Shown in pieces: positions 1 to 7,988 of a stretch of 34,639 nt of DNA. The DNA comes from JBJENW01 sp051880395 (GTDB taxonomy: Bacteria; Bacillota; Clostridia; Lachnospirales; Lachnospiraceae): NCBI GenBank assembly GCA_051880395.1, contig JBJENW010000366.1, positions 1-34,639 on the forward strand, in the 5' to 3' direction. The first letter of the stretch is position 1. The number at the start of each line of letters is the position of its first letter. The position numbers and the translations under genes were made by a program. The notes under the pieces were generated by a model that was not told the origin of the DNA, did not search any database, and was given only the letters and a program-made list of their open reading frames with translations.

Positions 1-55
1 TTAGCGCGTCAGATTGTGGCTCTGAAGGCCCAGGGTTCGAATCCCTGTATCCACC
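1..55 (+). tRNA. tRNA-His (GTG), 5' end outside the window
   Basis: The anticodon stem CAGA/TCTG closes the loop TTGTGGC, giving anticodon GTG. The T arm is CAGGG-TTCGAAT-CCCTG at 31-47, followed by the 3' acceptor strand TATCCAC (48-54) and a C at the discriminator position, as expected for tRNA-His, where C73 pairs with G-1. The D arm is partly cut off by the window start. CCA is not encoded. Confidence 0.93.
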
Positions 56-72
56 CTTTATTTTAAAAATAT

Positions 73-145
73 GGGATATTAGCTCAGTTGGTAGAGCACT
101 TGACTTTTAATCAAGTTGTCCGGGGTTCGAATCCCCGATGTCTCA
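73..145 (+). tRNA. tRNA-Lys (TTT)
   Basis: A full cloverleaf is visible. The acceptor GGGATAT (73-79) pairs with ATGTCTC (138-144) with two G-T pairs. The anticodon stem CTTGA/TCAAG surrounds CTTTTAA, giving anticodon TTT. The T arm is CGGGG-TTCGAAT-CCCCG (121-137) and the discriminator is A at 145. CCA is not encoded. It lies 17 bases after tRNA-His and is probably co-transcribed with it. Confidence 0.96.
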
Positions 146-157
146 CTAATGGGAAAG

Positions 158-192
158 TGGAAATATCAAGATAATGATATTTCCATTTTTTG
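158..192 (+). terminator. Intrinsic terminator of the tRNA operon
   Basis: TGGAAATATC (158-167) and GATATTTCCA (176-185) form a perfect 10-bp stem around an 8-base loop, directly followed by six T (186-191). It lies 12 bases after tRNA-Lys. Confidence 0.85.
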
Positions 193-220
193 TTTAAATT
201 TAAGTATTTTGCTTACTGCC

Positions 221-266
221 TTGTATCAAAGATTCAAATATGATATTCTTTGTATCAGAAAGATAC
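221..266 (+). promoter_or_regulatory. Candidate promoter and operator upstream of the hydroxy-acid oxidase gene
   Basis: TTGTAT (221-226), a 17-base spacer and TATTCT (244-249) resemble a sigma-A promoter. The octamer TTGTATCA occurs at 221-228 and again at 250-257. The second copy is part of an inverted repeat GTATC-agaaa-GATAC (252-266) between the start of transcription and the ribosome site. This could be an operator or a small leader hairpin; no regulator can be named. Confidence 0.4.
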
Positions 267-286
267 GATTAGAGGAGGAAGGCAGA

Positions 287-1309
287 ATGACTTATCAGGA
301 AGTGTTAGAGCATGCACGAAAAACAATTGGGGATCTTTGTAAAGCTTGTCCGGAATGCAATGGGCGTGCCTGTGGGAATACAATACCGGGACCGGGAGCA
401 AAGGGAATCGGGGATACAGCGATTCGAAATTATGAAAAATGGAAAGATATTCGATTGAATATGGATACATTAGTAGAAAAACGACCGATAGATCTGAAGA
501 CAGAATTTTTTGGGAGAACATTTGCATATCCATTTTTTGCGGGACCGGTTGGAGCAGTAAATCTGCATTATGGGGAAAATTACAATGACAGCACTTATAA
601 TGCAATTTTAGTGTCTGCCTGTGCGAAAGAGCAGATTGCGGCATTTACCGGTGATGGAACGGATCCAGAAGTAATGAAAGCAGCAACAAGGGCGATTCAT
701 GCGGTTGGGGGAAACGGAATTCCAACCGTAAAGCCATGGAATATGGATACGATTCGGGAAAAAATGAAACTGGTAAAGGAATCAGGGGCATTTGCGGTGG
801 CGATGGATATTGATGCGGCCGGATTGCCATTTTTAAAAAATATGAATCCGCCGGCTGGTGCAAAATCAGTGGATGAATTAAAGGGAATCATCAAAGAAGC
901 AGGTCTTCCGTTTATTGTAAAAGGTGTGATGACAGCAAAAGGCGCTTTGAAAGCGAAAACAGCAGGGGCATCGGCAATTGTGGTATCAAATCACGGCGGA
1001 CGTGTATTGGATCAATGTCCGGCTACCGCAGAGGTCTTGGAGGAAATTTCGGAGGCAGTGAATGGTTCCATGAAGATTTTTGTAGATGGAGGAATTCGAA
1101 GCGGAGTAGATATTTTCAAAGCACTGGCACTTGGAGCGGATGGTGTTTTGATATGCAGGCCATTTGTGACAGCGGTATATGGTGGTGCAGCTGAGGGAGT
1201 CAGCTGCTATATTCAGAAATTAGCGGGTGAACTGCGGGATACGATGGAGATGTGTGGAGCATCTACAATCGCAGAGATTACGCGTGATATGGTGCGTGTC
1301 TGCAAATAA
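287..1309 (+). CDS. FMN-dependent alpha-hydroxy-acid oxidase/dehydrogenase family protein
   Basis: This 340-aa protein belongs to the FMN-binding alpha-hydroxy-acid dehydrogenase superfamily (lactate and glycolate oxidase relatives, TIM barrel). The visible motif SNHGGR carries the catalytic His and the flavin-contacting Arg, and FVDGGIRSG followed by ALGADGVLICRPF forms the phosphate-binding end of the barrel. I chose the ATG at 287 because AGAGGAGGAAG lies just upstream; the frame is open further upstream but into tRNA sequence. An N-terminal cysteine group, CKACPECNGRAC (about residues 18-29), is not part of the classical oxidases and might bind metal. The substrate cannot be read from sequence. 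A DAHP synthase gene follows after 54 bases without a terminator, so the two may share a transcript. Confidence 0.85.
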   Translation: MTYQEVLEHARKTIGDLCKACPECNGRACGNTIPGPGAKGIGDTAIRNYEKWKDIRLNMDTLVEKRPIDLKTEFFGRTFAYPFFAGPVGAVNLHYGENYNDSTYNAILVSACAKEQIAAFTGDGTDPEVMKAATRAIHAVGGNGIPTVKPWNMDTIREKMKLVKESGAFAVAMDIDAAGLPFLKNMNPPAGAKSVDELKGIIKEAGLPFIVKGVMTAKGALKAKTAGASAIVVSNHGGRVLDQCPATAEVLEEISEAVNGSMKIFVDGGIRSGVDIFKALALGADGVLICRPFVTAVYGGAAEGVSCYIQKLAGELRDTMEMCGASTIAEITRDMVRVCK

Positions 1310-1363
1310 AGGCGCAAGGGAGATTCTGAAAGAACATAATAAGAAAGTGGAGGAAATGGAAGT

Positions 1364-2392
1364 ATGAATATGGAGTTTTTACGGCAACTGCCGACACCAC
1401 AGCAGTTGAAGGAGGAATTTCCGGTCAGTGAGAAAATTGCAGCAGTAAAAAAAGATAGAGATGCACAAATTCGCGATATCATTACTGGAAAATCAGATCG
1501 TTTATTATTGATCATTGGTCCATGTTCGGCGGATCAAGAGGATGCGGTGATTGATTATATTCTGCGGCTGCGCGAGGTACAGGAAAAAGTTAAGGATCGA
1601 ATTTTTGTCATACCACGGATCTATACAAATAAACCAAGAACCATCGGAGTGGGATACAAAGGCATGCTGCATCAGCCGGACCCGGAAAAAGCAGAGGATA
1701 TGTTAAAGGGAATCATTGCGATTCGAGAACTTCATACGAGGGCGATCGAGGAGACCGGATTTACCTGTGCTGATGAGATGTTGTATCCGGAAAATCACAG
1801 ATATTTGTCAGATCTTTTGTCGTATGTGGCAATAGGAGCACGTTCAGTGGAAAATCAACAGCACCGTCTGACAGCGAGCGGGCTGGAAATTCCGGTTGGA
1901 ATGAAGAATCCGACTGGAGGAGACATTTCTGTCATGCTGAATTCTATTACGGCGGCGCAGAGTGGTCATACGTTTTTGTACCGTGGCTGGGAAGTGAAGA
2001 CAAAGGGAAATCCGTATGCTCATGCAATCCTGCGCGGGTATGTGGATAAGTTTGGCAGAAGCATGCCGAATTATCATTATGAAGATCTTCAGCATCTGCT
2101 GGAATCGTATGCAGAAGATGAGTATGAAAATCCGGCAGTGATTGTGGATGCAAACCATGCGAATTCTGGAAAAAAATACTTAGAACAGATTCGAATCTGT
2201 AAGGATGTGATGCATAGCTGTAAGATGTCTGACGATGTGCGTCATATGGTAAAAGGGCTGATGGTGGAAAGTTATATCGAAGACGGAAACCAGAAGATCG
2301 GAGATGGTTGTTATGGAAAATCAATCACAGATCCGTGTCTGGGTTGGGAGAAAACAGAAAAGTTGATTTACGAACTGGCAGATTTATGGTAA
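1364..2392 (+). CDS. aroF: 3-deoxy-7-phosphoheptulonate synthase (class I DAHP synthase)
   Basis: This enzyme condenses phosphoenolpyruvate and erythrose 4-phosphate to DAHP, the first step of the shikimate pathway to aromatic amino acids. The 342-aa length and the motifs IGPCSADQ (about 46-53), YTNKPRT, GARSVENQQHR, GMKNPTGGD and DANHANSGKK are those of the E. coli AroF/AroG/AroH type; the last motif supplies metal and substrate ligands. The ATG follows GTGGAGGAAATGGAAGT. No separate regulatory domain (ACT or chorismate mutase) is present, so feedback control, if any, would lie within the barrel as in AroFGH. A bidirectional terminator follows immediately. Confidence 0.95.
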   Translation: MNMEFLRQLPTPQQLKEEFPVSEKIAAVKKDRDAQIRDIITGKSDRLLLIIGPCSADQEDAVIDYILRLREVQEKVKDRIFVIPRIYTNKPRTIGVGYKGMLHQPDPEKAEDMLKGIIAIRELHTRAIEETGFTCADEMLYPENHRYLSDLLSYVAIGARSVENQQHRLTASGLEIPVGMKNPTGGDISVMLNSITAAQSGHTFLYRGWEVKTKGNPYAHAILRGYVDKFGRSMPNYHYEDLQHLLESYAEDEYENPAVIVDANHANSGKKYLEQIRICKDVMHSCKMSDDVRHMVKGLMVESYIEDGNQKIGDGCYGKSITDPCLGWEKTEKLIYELADLW

Positions 2393-2433
2393 GGAAAAAC
2401 CGCTCATTCAAAAATGAAATGGGCGGTTTTTCC
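2393..2433. terminator. Bidirectional terminator between convergent genes
   Basis: GGAAAAACCGC and GCGGTTTTTCC are the two ends of a hairpin whose inner part (CATT...AATG) also pairs. The A-run and T-run make it functional on both strands. It separates aroF (+) from the chemoreceptor (-), whose stop lies 12 bases further on. Confidence 0.85.
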
Positions 2434-2444
2434 TTTTCAATCAA

Positions 2445-4532
2445 TTATTGTTGGAACAAATCTGCGATATTTTTTAATCGATCGATGTTCTGTTGGGTTT
2501 CTGCTACTAAAGAAGTATTTCCATGAACGATCGTGTTGACATCCTGAGTTTTCTGTGCAATATCAGTGATACTTTCTGCCGATTCCTCTACGGTGGAACT
2601 GACATCGTTGACTGCGTTTTCGATATCGTTGATGGACTTGCTAAGCGTTTGAATCTCTTCGTATATTTCGGACATATCATTTTCAAACATAGAAGCATCC
2701 TCGGTATACTGTTTTGCAACACCCATGAATGTCTCATAATCTTTCAGAACGGTGGTTTCAAGGAAAGAAATACTGTCCTTTAAGCAGTCACTCATGCTGC
2801 CGGTGGCATCATTGACATCTTTGATAATGCCCTGAATGTGAGCAACGGTATCAGAGGTCTGGGTTGCAAGACTACCGATTTCTCCGGCAACAACGGCAAA
2901 TCCTTTTCCAGCTTCTCCGGCACGGGCAGCCTCAATGGAAGCATTTAAGGCCAGAAGGTTTGTCTGGCTGGAAATATCGAGAATAGTCTGAGCCAGTTGA
3001 TTGATCTGTTCGACAGCCTTTGACTGTTCGATCGCAATGGAAGAACGCTTTTGCACGTCTTCATAAATCGCAATTGTTTTTTCACTGGCTTTTTCTGTGG
3101 CATTGCCTAAATCTGTGGCGCGTTTTCGGATTTCTGTTGAGGATTCTTTTCCGGCAGCTGAGCGTTCTTGAATGGATTCGGCTCTTGCGCGAATATGGTC
3201 GATGGTCTGGTCGACGGTCGTCATAGTGGCAGCGGTTTCCTCTGTTGCGGCAGCAACTTCCTGTGTGAGTTCGGAATTTTGGTTGCATTTTTGTTCTACT
3301 TTTGTGGTAGAATCGGAAAGGCGCTGCATGGTGTCCTCTAGTTGTTGGTATGTAAGAGTTATATTTTCGGCCATAGAGCGCAGACTTGTTCGCATATTAC
3401 GAAGGGATTGTGCCATGCGGGCCGTTTCATCTTTCTTTTTGAACAGAACTTCATTTGCAGGATCTTTTGTAAAGCGAAATTCCGATGTTTCTTTCATAAT
3501 GTGATCAATGCGGCTGATTGGTTTGGTGATGCTGAATCCAACAAAAATACCAATGGATGCGGCAAGCAATAAGGCGATGGCACCTGCAATGGAAATATCG
3601 TTTTTGATGGAATCAGCTTTGCTATGTAAATCTGACAGAGGGGCGATCATAGCAAAACGCATCTGATTGTCCAAAATCCGATAACATAGTGCATTTTTTT
3701 GACCACGATACGAGTAATTCTGAATTTTTCCTTCTTTGTCATTTGATTTTAGTTGGGATTCTAGTGTAGACAAAGCAGGATCTTTTTCACTGAGTATGGT
3801 ACCGGAATCTAAAGATGGATGATGTAAAATGGTGCTGTCTTCTTTGGTTAAAAAAGCATAGCCGTTTTGGAAAACTTTTGCCTGATCAATACTTTTGGTA
3901 AAGGCGCTAAAATCAATATCCATGCCGATAATTCCATAGGAAACATCATCAATGTAAATGGGAATGACATACGAAATCATATAGACATTGATGTTGGAAT
4001 TCATATATGGGTCCATCCAAGTAGCTTTCTTGTTCTGTACAGGAATATAATACCATCCAACGTGTTCGGTGTCGCTAGGCTCGTAATTGGAAAAGTCAGT
4101 GGGCGTGACACTTTCGAAGTCACTGTCCGTCGAATTTCGGGTAAAAAATAGTCCGCTGGTCGGTTCTGTAAAATCCGGATTGAAACGGATATATGCAGTA
4201 AGAGCACCGTCGGTGTTTTCTGCACTTTTTAATAAAATACTTTCCATCTCTTCTGTATAAGCTTTTACACAGGACGGATCCGTTTTGAATTTTTGTGTAT
4301 CATCCAGCTTTTCAAGCGCAATATCATAGACGGTATTTACAGATTGAGAAATTCGCTGCATCATAGAATTTAAAATTTCACTATGGTTTTCGCATTCAGA
4401 AAGCATTTCCTCTTTGGAAGCCTCATCAAAGCCGTCTTTACAGTGAAAATAACTGATGGCATCGCAGACCGTCACAGATAATAAAGAACATAAGATTACA
4501 ACAGCAATTACTTTTGTTTTAATGGATTTCAT
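2445..4532 (-). CDS. Methyl-accepting chemotaxis protein with extracellular Cache-type sensor
   Basis: This 695-aa transmembrane chemoreceptor has TM1 at about residues 7-26, then a large extracytoplasmic sensor of about 280 residues containing GIIGMDIDFSAF and FLTKEDSTILHHP, typical of double-Cache domains. TM2 is at about 312-336, followed by a HAMP region and a long coiled-coil signalling domain. The conserved hairpin tip (about 512-545) includes SSQTNLLALNASIEAARAGE and GKGFAVVAGEIG, which contact CheA and CheW. The start is supported by GAGGAG six bases upstream (minus strand). No C-terminal CheR-tethering pentapeptide is seen. The ligand is unknown; Cache sensors commonly bind amino acids or organic acids. 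It is transcribed alone, probably from the sigma-28 site described separately. Confidence 0.95.
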   Translation of the reverse strand: MKSIKTKVIAVVILCSLLSVTVCDAISYFHCKDGFDEASKEEMLSECENHSEILNSMMQRISQSVNTVYDIALEKLDDTQKFKTDPSCVKAYTEEMESILLKSAENTDGALTAYIRFNPDFTEPTSGLFFTRNSTDSDFESVTPTDFSNYEPSDTEHVGWYYIPVQNKKATWMDPYMNSNINVYMISYVIPIYIDDVSYGIIGMDIDFSAFTKSIDQAKVFQNGYAFLTKEDSTILHHPSLDSGTILSEKDPALSTLESQLKSNDKEGKIQNYSYRGQKNALCYRILDNQMRFAMIAPLSDLHSKADSIKNDISIAGAIALLLAASIGIFVGFSITKPISRIDHIMKETSEFRFTKDPANEVLFKKKDETARMAQSLRNMRTSLRSMAENITLTYQQLEDTMQRLSDSTTKVEQKCNQNSELTQEVAAATEETAATMTTVDQTIDHIRARAESIQERSAAGKESSTEIRKRATDLGNATEKASEKTIAIYEDVQKRSSIAIEQSKAVEQINQLAQTILDISSQTNLLALNASIEAARAGEAGKGFAVVAGEIGSLATQTSDTVAHIQGIIKDVNDATGSMSDCLKDSISFLETTVLKDYETFMGVAKQYTEDASMFENDMSEIYEEIQTLSKSINDIENAVNDVSSTVEESAESITDIAQKTQDVNTIVHGNTSLVAETQQNIDRLKNIADLFQQ

Positions 4533-4570
4533 GGCTATCTCCTCGTTTCTAATGTTTATTCAAGATGCAG

Positions 4571-4594
4571 GCAAAGTTTCGCGTGCAAAGTTTC
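4571..4594. repeat. Tandem GCAAAGTTTC repeat in the chemoreceptor leader
   Basis: The decamer GCAAAGTTTC occurs at 4571-4580 and exactly again at 4585-4594. It falls in the likely untranslated leader of the minus-strand chemoreceptor, between the candidate sigma-28 site and the ribosome site. It may be an operator or a chance duplication. Confidence 0.5.
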
Positions 4595-4602
4595 TAAGAT
4601 AT

Positions 4603-4630
4603 ATTTCGGCAATCTGAAAAGAGAAAATTA
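4603..4630 (-). promoter_or_regulatory. Candidate sigma-28 (SigD/FliA) promoter of the chemoreceptor
   Basis: On the minus strand the sequence reads TAAT, a 16-base spacer, then GCCGAAAT. The known flagellar sigma consensus is TAAA-N14-16-GCCGATAT, so there is one mismatch in each box. The spacing to the start codon (about 65-70 bases of leader) and the chemotaxis gene fit. It is a motif match only. Confidence 0.5.
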
Positions 4631-4668
4631 GGATAAAATGCAGGAAGTTTATTCTATAGGAAGACAGC

Positions 4669-4697
4669 TTGTATGCAACTTTTAAATATGGTACAAT
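4669..4697 (+). promoter_or_regulatory. Candidate sigma-A promoter of the C39-like peptidase operon
   Basis: TTGTAT (4669-4674), a 17-base spacer and TACAAT (4692-4697) precede the first gene of the operon, whose ATG is at 4747. The spacer is optimal and both boxes are close to consensus. Confidence 0.5.
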
Positions 4698-4746
4698 CTT
4701 TTTGAAATGTAGTAGTATATATAGTTGAAATGAGGTTACTTTTGAA

Positions 4747-5643
4747 ATGATAAATAGAAAAAAAATACTGCTGATACTTTTGAGTAGTGTGTTGATCTTG
4801 CAGCAGTCATCCTGCATGGCGGTGACAGGTACCGTTAAAGCGGCGGGGGAAGAAAAGACAGATATTGTACAACTAGTGAATCAGGAATTAAGTGAGATGC
4901 GGGGAAAAGAATTTTGTCTGGGAATAACAAATTCTATTTTGGCAGATCAAAAGCAGTTGGTACAGATAACCAAAGAAATCAAAAATGAAGGAAAACAAAA
5001 GAGAAAAACGGAAGATATTTACTCTTTTTTACAGGGACCAAAAGCATGGAAAGGAAAAACGGAGTGGTCCGGAGAATGGTATAAGATGGAATTTTCAGGG
5101 AGAAGATTTGGTGCATATGGGTGTGGATTTTGTTGTATGGCAAATATTTATAGCACAATGAGTCCATATGAAGCATCTCCGATTGGCTTATTTCAAAGAG
5201 CCACACAGGTGACACCTTATTATCCTTCGTCCGAAAGTGGTGCGATTGGCTGGGAACATATCAAACAGACCATGGATTCCTGCGGTTTTACGACGGAACT
5301 TTCGCACAAGCCGAGGACGTATAAAAAATTTCAAAAAGAGATGAAAAAAAATCCGACCATGATTGTTTTGGTCAGCAGTGTGAATGATGCGACTGTCTGG
5401 CAGAATACGCCGGGGCATTATGTGAATATCTGGGATTATAATGAAAAAACAGATGATGTGTTTTTGGCGGAGCCAGGATCACCGGAAAAGAATCGGACAC
5501 GTGTGTCACTGCGGTATGTATACCAAGCGTTGAAGACGTCAAGTAATTATCAATATTTGACCGTGAAAAACTATCAGGAAGAAAAGAATACTTGGAAACA
5601 GAATGGGATTGCAGAAAAATGGCGAAAGCCAAAAAAGAAATAG
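4747..5643 (+). CDS. Secreted C39-like (papain-fold) cysteine peptidase
   Basis: This 298-aa protein begins with a signal sequence: a basic start followed by ILLILLSSVLIL, with probable cleavage near VKAA at about residue 35. A cysteine at residue 23 lacks a convincing lipobox. The C-terminal half resembles the C39-like family 2 fold. GCGFCCMANIYS (about 124-135) would hold the nucleophile Cys, NTPGHYVNIWDY (about 222-233) the catalytic His, and an Asp/Glu follows in FLAEPGS. Members cleave peptides or cross-links outside the cell, but this target is unknown. It starts an operon whose next gene is 13 bases downstream. The family assignment is from motifs only. Confidence 0.7.
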   Translation: MINRKKILLILLSSVLILQQSSCMAVTGTVKAAGEEKTDIVQLVNQELSEMRGKEFCLGITNSILADQKQLVQITKEIKNEGKQKRKTEDIYSFLQGPKAWKGKTEWSGEWYKMEFSGRRFGAYGCGFCCMANIYSTMSPYEASPIGLFQRATQVTPYYPSSESGAIGWEHIKQTMDSCGFTTELSHKPRTYKKFQKEMKKNPTMIVLVSSVNDATVWQNTPGHYVNIWDYNEKTDDVFLAEPGSPEKNRTRVSLRYVYQALKTSSNYQYLTVKNYQEEKNTWKQNGIAEKWRKPKKK

Positions 5644-5656
5644 AAAGAGGAAAAAT

Positions 5657-5905
5657 ATGGGAAGAGAGAAATATTTAATTGCAAACACGACCAGGCAGCA
5701 GAGAGAAAAAATTGTGAGGGATGCGCTGGAATATAGCGAAATCGGATGCGAGAGCTGTGAATCAGCGCTTGGATATGAGATGTATGAGCCGTATATAGAG
5801 GGAAAGATGGAACTTTTTGAGATCACACAGCAGTTCAACCGTGCCTTTGTAAAAGCGGGAGAGGAAATGGAACGTCCATCCTGTGGCATGGGGATTCGCA
5901 GATAG
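5657..5905 (+). CDS. Small conserved-looking protein of unknown function (82 aa)
   Basis: I do not recognise this family with confidence. The ATG at 5657 is chosen because AAAGAGG lies just upstream and because an earlier in-frame start would run into the peptidase gene. The protein is charged and soluble, with a Cys pair (GCESCES, about residues 30-36) and one more Cys near the C-terminus (PSCGMG). The central segment ALGYEMYEPYIEGKMELFEI may form helices. It sits 13 bases after the peptidase gene and 8 bases before the methyltransferase gene, so all are surely co-transcribed. The cysteines could bind metal, but nothing proves it. Confidence 0.65.
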   Translation: MGREKYLIANTTRQQREKIVRDALEYSEIGCESCESALGYEMYEPYIEGKMELFEITQQFNRAFVKAGEEMERPSCGMGIRR

Positions 5906-5913
5906 GAGGATGT

Positions 5914-7074
5914 ATGGAAGAATGCAGATCCTATGTGGAGAAAATATTAAATGAGGACGTACATCGTATCATCTTTAGCAGTCCGGCGAAATCAGATACA
6001 GACTATCGCCGGATTGAGATACAAAAAAATGGAGGTGGGTATCAGGCGGAAAAACGGACGGAGAAGCAGGTCTTTCATGAAAATTTCGGGGAAGAAGATT
6101 TGTTGGAAAAATGTGTATCTTTTATCGAAACGAAAGGTTTCCGTCAGATGAATGCGTTTAGTACGCAAAGTGAACAGAGTTTGAAAATCTCGAAAAAGGG
6201 AAAGATTTTGTATCACAGGCACCGCTGTGTGCAGCCGGTAAAGGAAAAACAGACACATAACCGGCAGAAAAAATATCGTCTTATGGAGGGAACTGTGGTG
6301 CCGCCGTTAGTCGATATGGGGGTGTTTACCGCAGATGGAAAAGTGGTGCCGTCGATGTACGATAAATACCGACAGATCAATAAATTTTTACAGTTTATCG
6401 AGGAAGCCGTGGATAAGGCAGGACTGCAGAAGCTGCATATCATTGACTTTGGATGCGGAAAATCGTATCTGACATTTGTGGTCTATTATTTTCTGGTGTA
6501 TGTCAAGCAGGTGCAGGTAGAGATGATCGGACTTGATCTGAAAGAGGGCGTGATCGAAAAATGCAATGCGGCGGCTGAAAAATACGGGTATGATCATCTG
6601 AAATTTGAAGTGGGAAATATTGCGGGCTATCAGCCACAGACGGAAATTGATATGGTGATCTCTCTGCATGCCTGCAATACGGCGACCGATTTTGCATTGT
6701 TTAATGCGATCACCTGGAAAGCAAAAATGATCATTTCGGTTCCATGCTGCCAACAGGAATTGTGTGCGCAGATGGATAGTGAAACACTTCCGATCGTGCA
6801 GCGATATGGGATCATCAAAGAGCGAACCGCTGCTTTGATGACCGATGCGATCCGGGCAAATCTTTTGGAATATTGTGGGTACAAGACACAGGTGCTGGAA
6901 TTTGTGGATCTTTCCCATACGCCGAAAAATCTGCTTTTGCGAGCGGTAAGATCGAATATCAGCAAATCACATAAAAAACAAATGCAGCAGGAAGTGGAAG
7001 CGCTCTGTGAGTGTTTTTCATTTGAACCGACGCTGCGAAATCTATTGAAAGAGGCAGGAATTTATGAACTCTAA
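5914..7074 (+). CDS. Class I SAM-dependent methyltransferase
   Basis: The 386-aa protein has a Rossmann-type methyltransferase core in its C-terminal half. IIDFGCGKSYLTF (about residues 175-187) is the SAM-binding glycine motif I, GLDLKEGVIEKC supplies the acidic residue of motif II, and ISLHACNTATDFAL is a motif IV-like segment. This arrangement (DFGCGKSYLT, LHACNTATD) matches the Methyltransf_32 type, some of which act on RNA; the substrate here is unknown. The N-terminal 150 residues form a separate, unrecognised domain ending in VPPLVDMGVFTADGKVVPSMYDK. The start follows TAGGAGGATGT. The stop overlaps the next gene by 11 bases, indicating translational coupling. Confidence 0.8.
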   Translation: MEECRSYVEKILNEDVHRIIFSSPAKSDTDYRRIEIQKNGGGYQAEKRTEKQVFHENFGEEDLLEKCVSFIETKGFRQMNAFSTQSEQSLKISKKGKILYHRHRCVQPVKEKQTHNRQKKYRLMEGTVVPPLVDMGVFTADGKVVPSMYDKYRQINKFLQFIEEAVDKAGLQKLHIIDFGCGKSYLTFVVYYFLVYVKQVQVEMIGLDLKEGVIEKCNAAAEKYGYDHLKFEVGNIAGYQPQTEIDMVISLHACNTATDFALFNAITWKAKMIISVPCCQQELCAQMDSETLPIVQRYGIIKERTAALMTDAIRANLLEYCGYKTQVLEFVDLSHTPKNLLLRAVRSNISKSHKKQMQQEVEALCECFSFEPTLRNLLKEAGIYEL

Positions 7075-7945
7075 AGGAAATGTATCAACAAAAACACAGG
7101 GAATCTTTTTTATTATCATGGCAGGTTTTTTCTTTGCATTGATGACCTTTTTTGTACGGTTGTCTGGCGATCTGCCGACGATGCAAAAGGCATTGTTTCG
7201 AAATCTGGTGGCGGTTGCCGTCAGTGCCGTGATGCTGAAAAAAGAGCATATCAGCTTAAACATTGACAAACCGTGCAGGATACCACTGTTTTTGCGCTGC
7301 TTTTGCGGTACAGCGGGACTCATCTGCAACTTTTATGCGATCGACCGTCTGAACATCGCGGATGCAAATATGTTAAACAAACTTTCACCGTTTTTTGCGG
7401 TTCTTTTATCCGGCTGGATCTTAAAAGAAAAAGCAAATAAAGTGGAATGGGCAACCATGTTCCTGGCATTTGCGGGCGCATTGTTTGTCATGAAGCCGTC
7501 GTTTCATATGGAGTTTGTCTATGCTCTGATCGGTGCACTTGGCGGATTTGGTGCAGGAATGGCGTATACGTATGTGCGGAAATTGGGAAAAATGGGAGTG
7601 AAGGGACCAATCATCGTCTTTTGCTTTTCGGCTTTTTCCGTGCTCGTGACGCTGCCGTTTACGATCGCAGGTTATCAGCCGATGGAACCGAAACAGCTAC
7701 TGAGTCTTTTGATGGCGGGGGTGGCTGCGACAGGAGGACAGCTTTGCATTACGACTGCTTACACGAAGGCGCCGGCAAGAGAAATTTCGGTGTTTGATTA
7801 CTGTCAGATTTTGTTTGCAGCATTACTGGGATTTGTCTTTTTCCATGAACTGCCGGATGTCTGGAGTGTGATCGGGTATATTATTATTATTGGAACAGCA
7901 ATCTTAAAATGGTACTATAATTTAAAATATACAGAACCAACATAA
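7064..7945 (+). CDS. EamA/DMT-family transporter
   Basis: This 293-aa membrane protein has about ten hydrophobic segments in two repeated halves, as in the drug/metabolite transporter (EamA) superfamily. Typical features are the N-terminal FIIMAGFFFALMTFFVRL, the NFYAIDRLNIADANMLNKLSP stretch between helices 3 and 4, and the second-half AREISVFDYCQILFAALLGF. Members export or import amino acids, nucleotides or other small molecules, and the substrate cannot be inferred. Its ATG lies inside the end of the methyltransferase gene. There is no terminator before the nucleoside salvage genes 43 bases on, so read-through is possible. Confidence 0.9.
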   Translation: MNSKGNVSTKTQGIFFIIMAGFFFALMTFFVRLSGDLPTMQKALFRNLVAVAVSAVMLKKEHISLNIDKPCRIPLFLRCFCGTAGLICNFYAIDRLNIADANMLNKLSPFFAVLLSGWILKEKANKVEWATMFLAFAGALFVMKPSFHMEFVYALIGALGGFGAGMAYTYVRKLGKMGVKGPIIVFCFSAFSVLVTLPFTIAGYQPMEPKQLLSLLMAGVAATGGQLCITTAYTKAPAREISVFDYCQILFAALLGFVFFHELPDVWSVIGYIIIIGTAILKWYYNLKYTEPT

Positions 7946-7988
7946 ATAGTGTGTTTCAAGTGTGTATAGGAAAACAGGAGGGGTGCAT

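Noticed and set aside
116..286. Upstream extension of the hydroxy-acid oxidase frame
   Set aside because: It starts inside tRNA-Lys and passes through the terminator and promoter; the ATG at 287 has a strong ribosome site.
4560..4817. 85-codon minus-strand frame spanning the divergent promoter region
   Set aside because: It overlaps the peptidase start and two promoters, has no ribosome site and has an unlikely A/T-driven composition.
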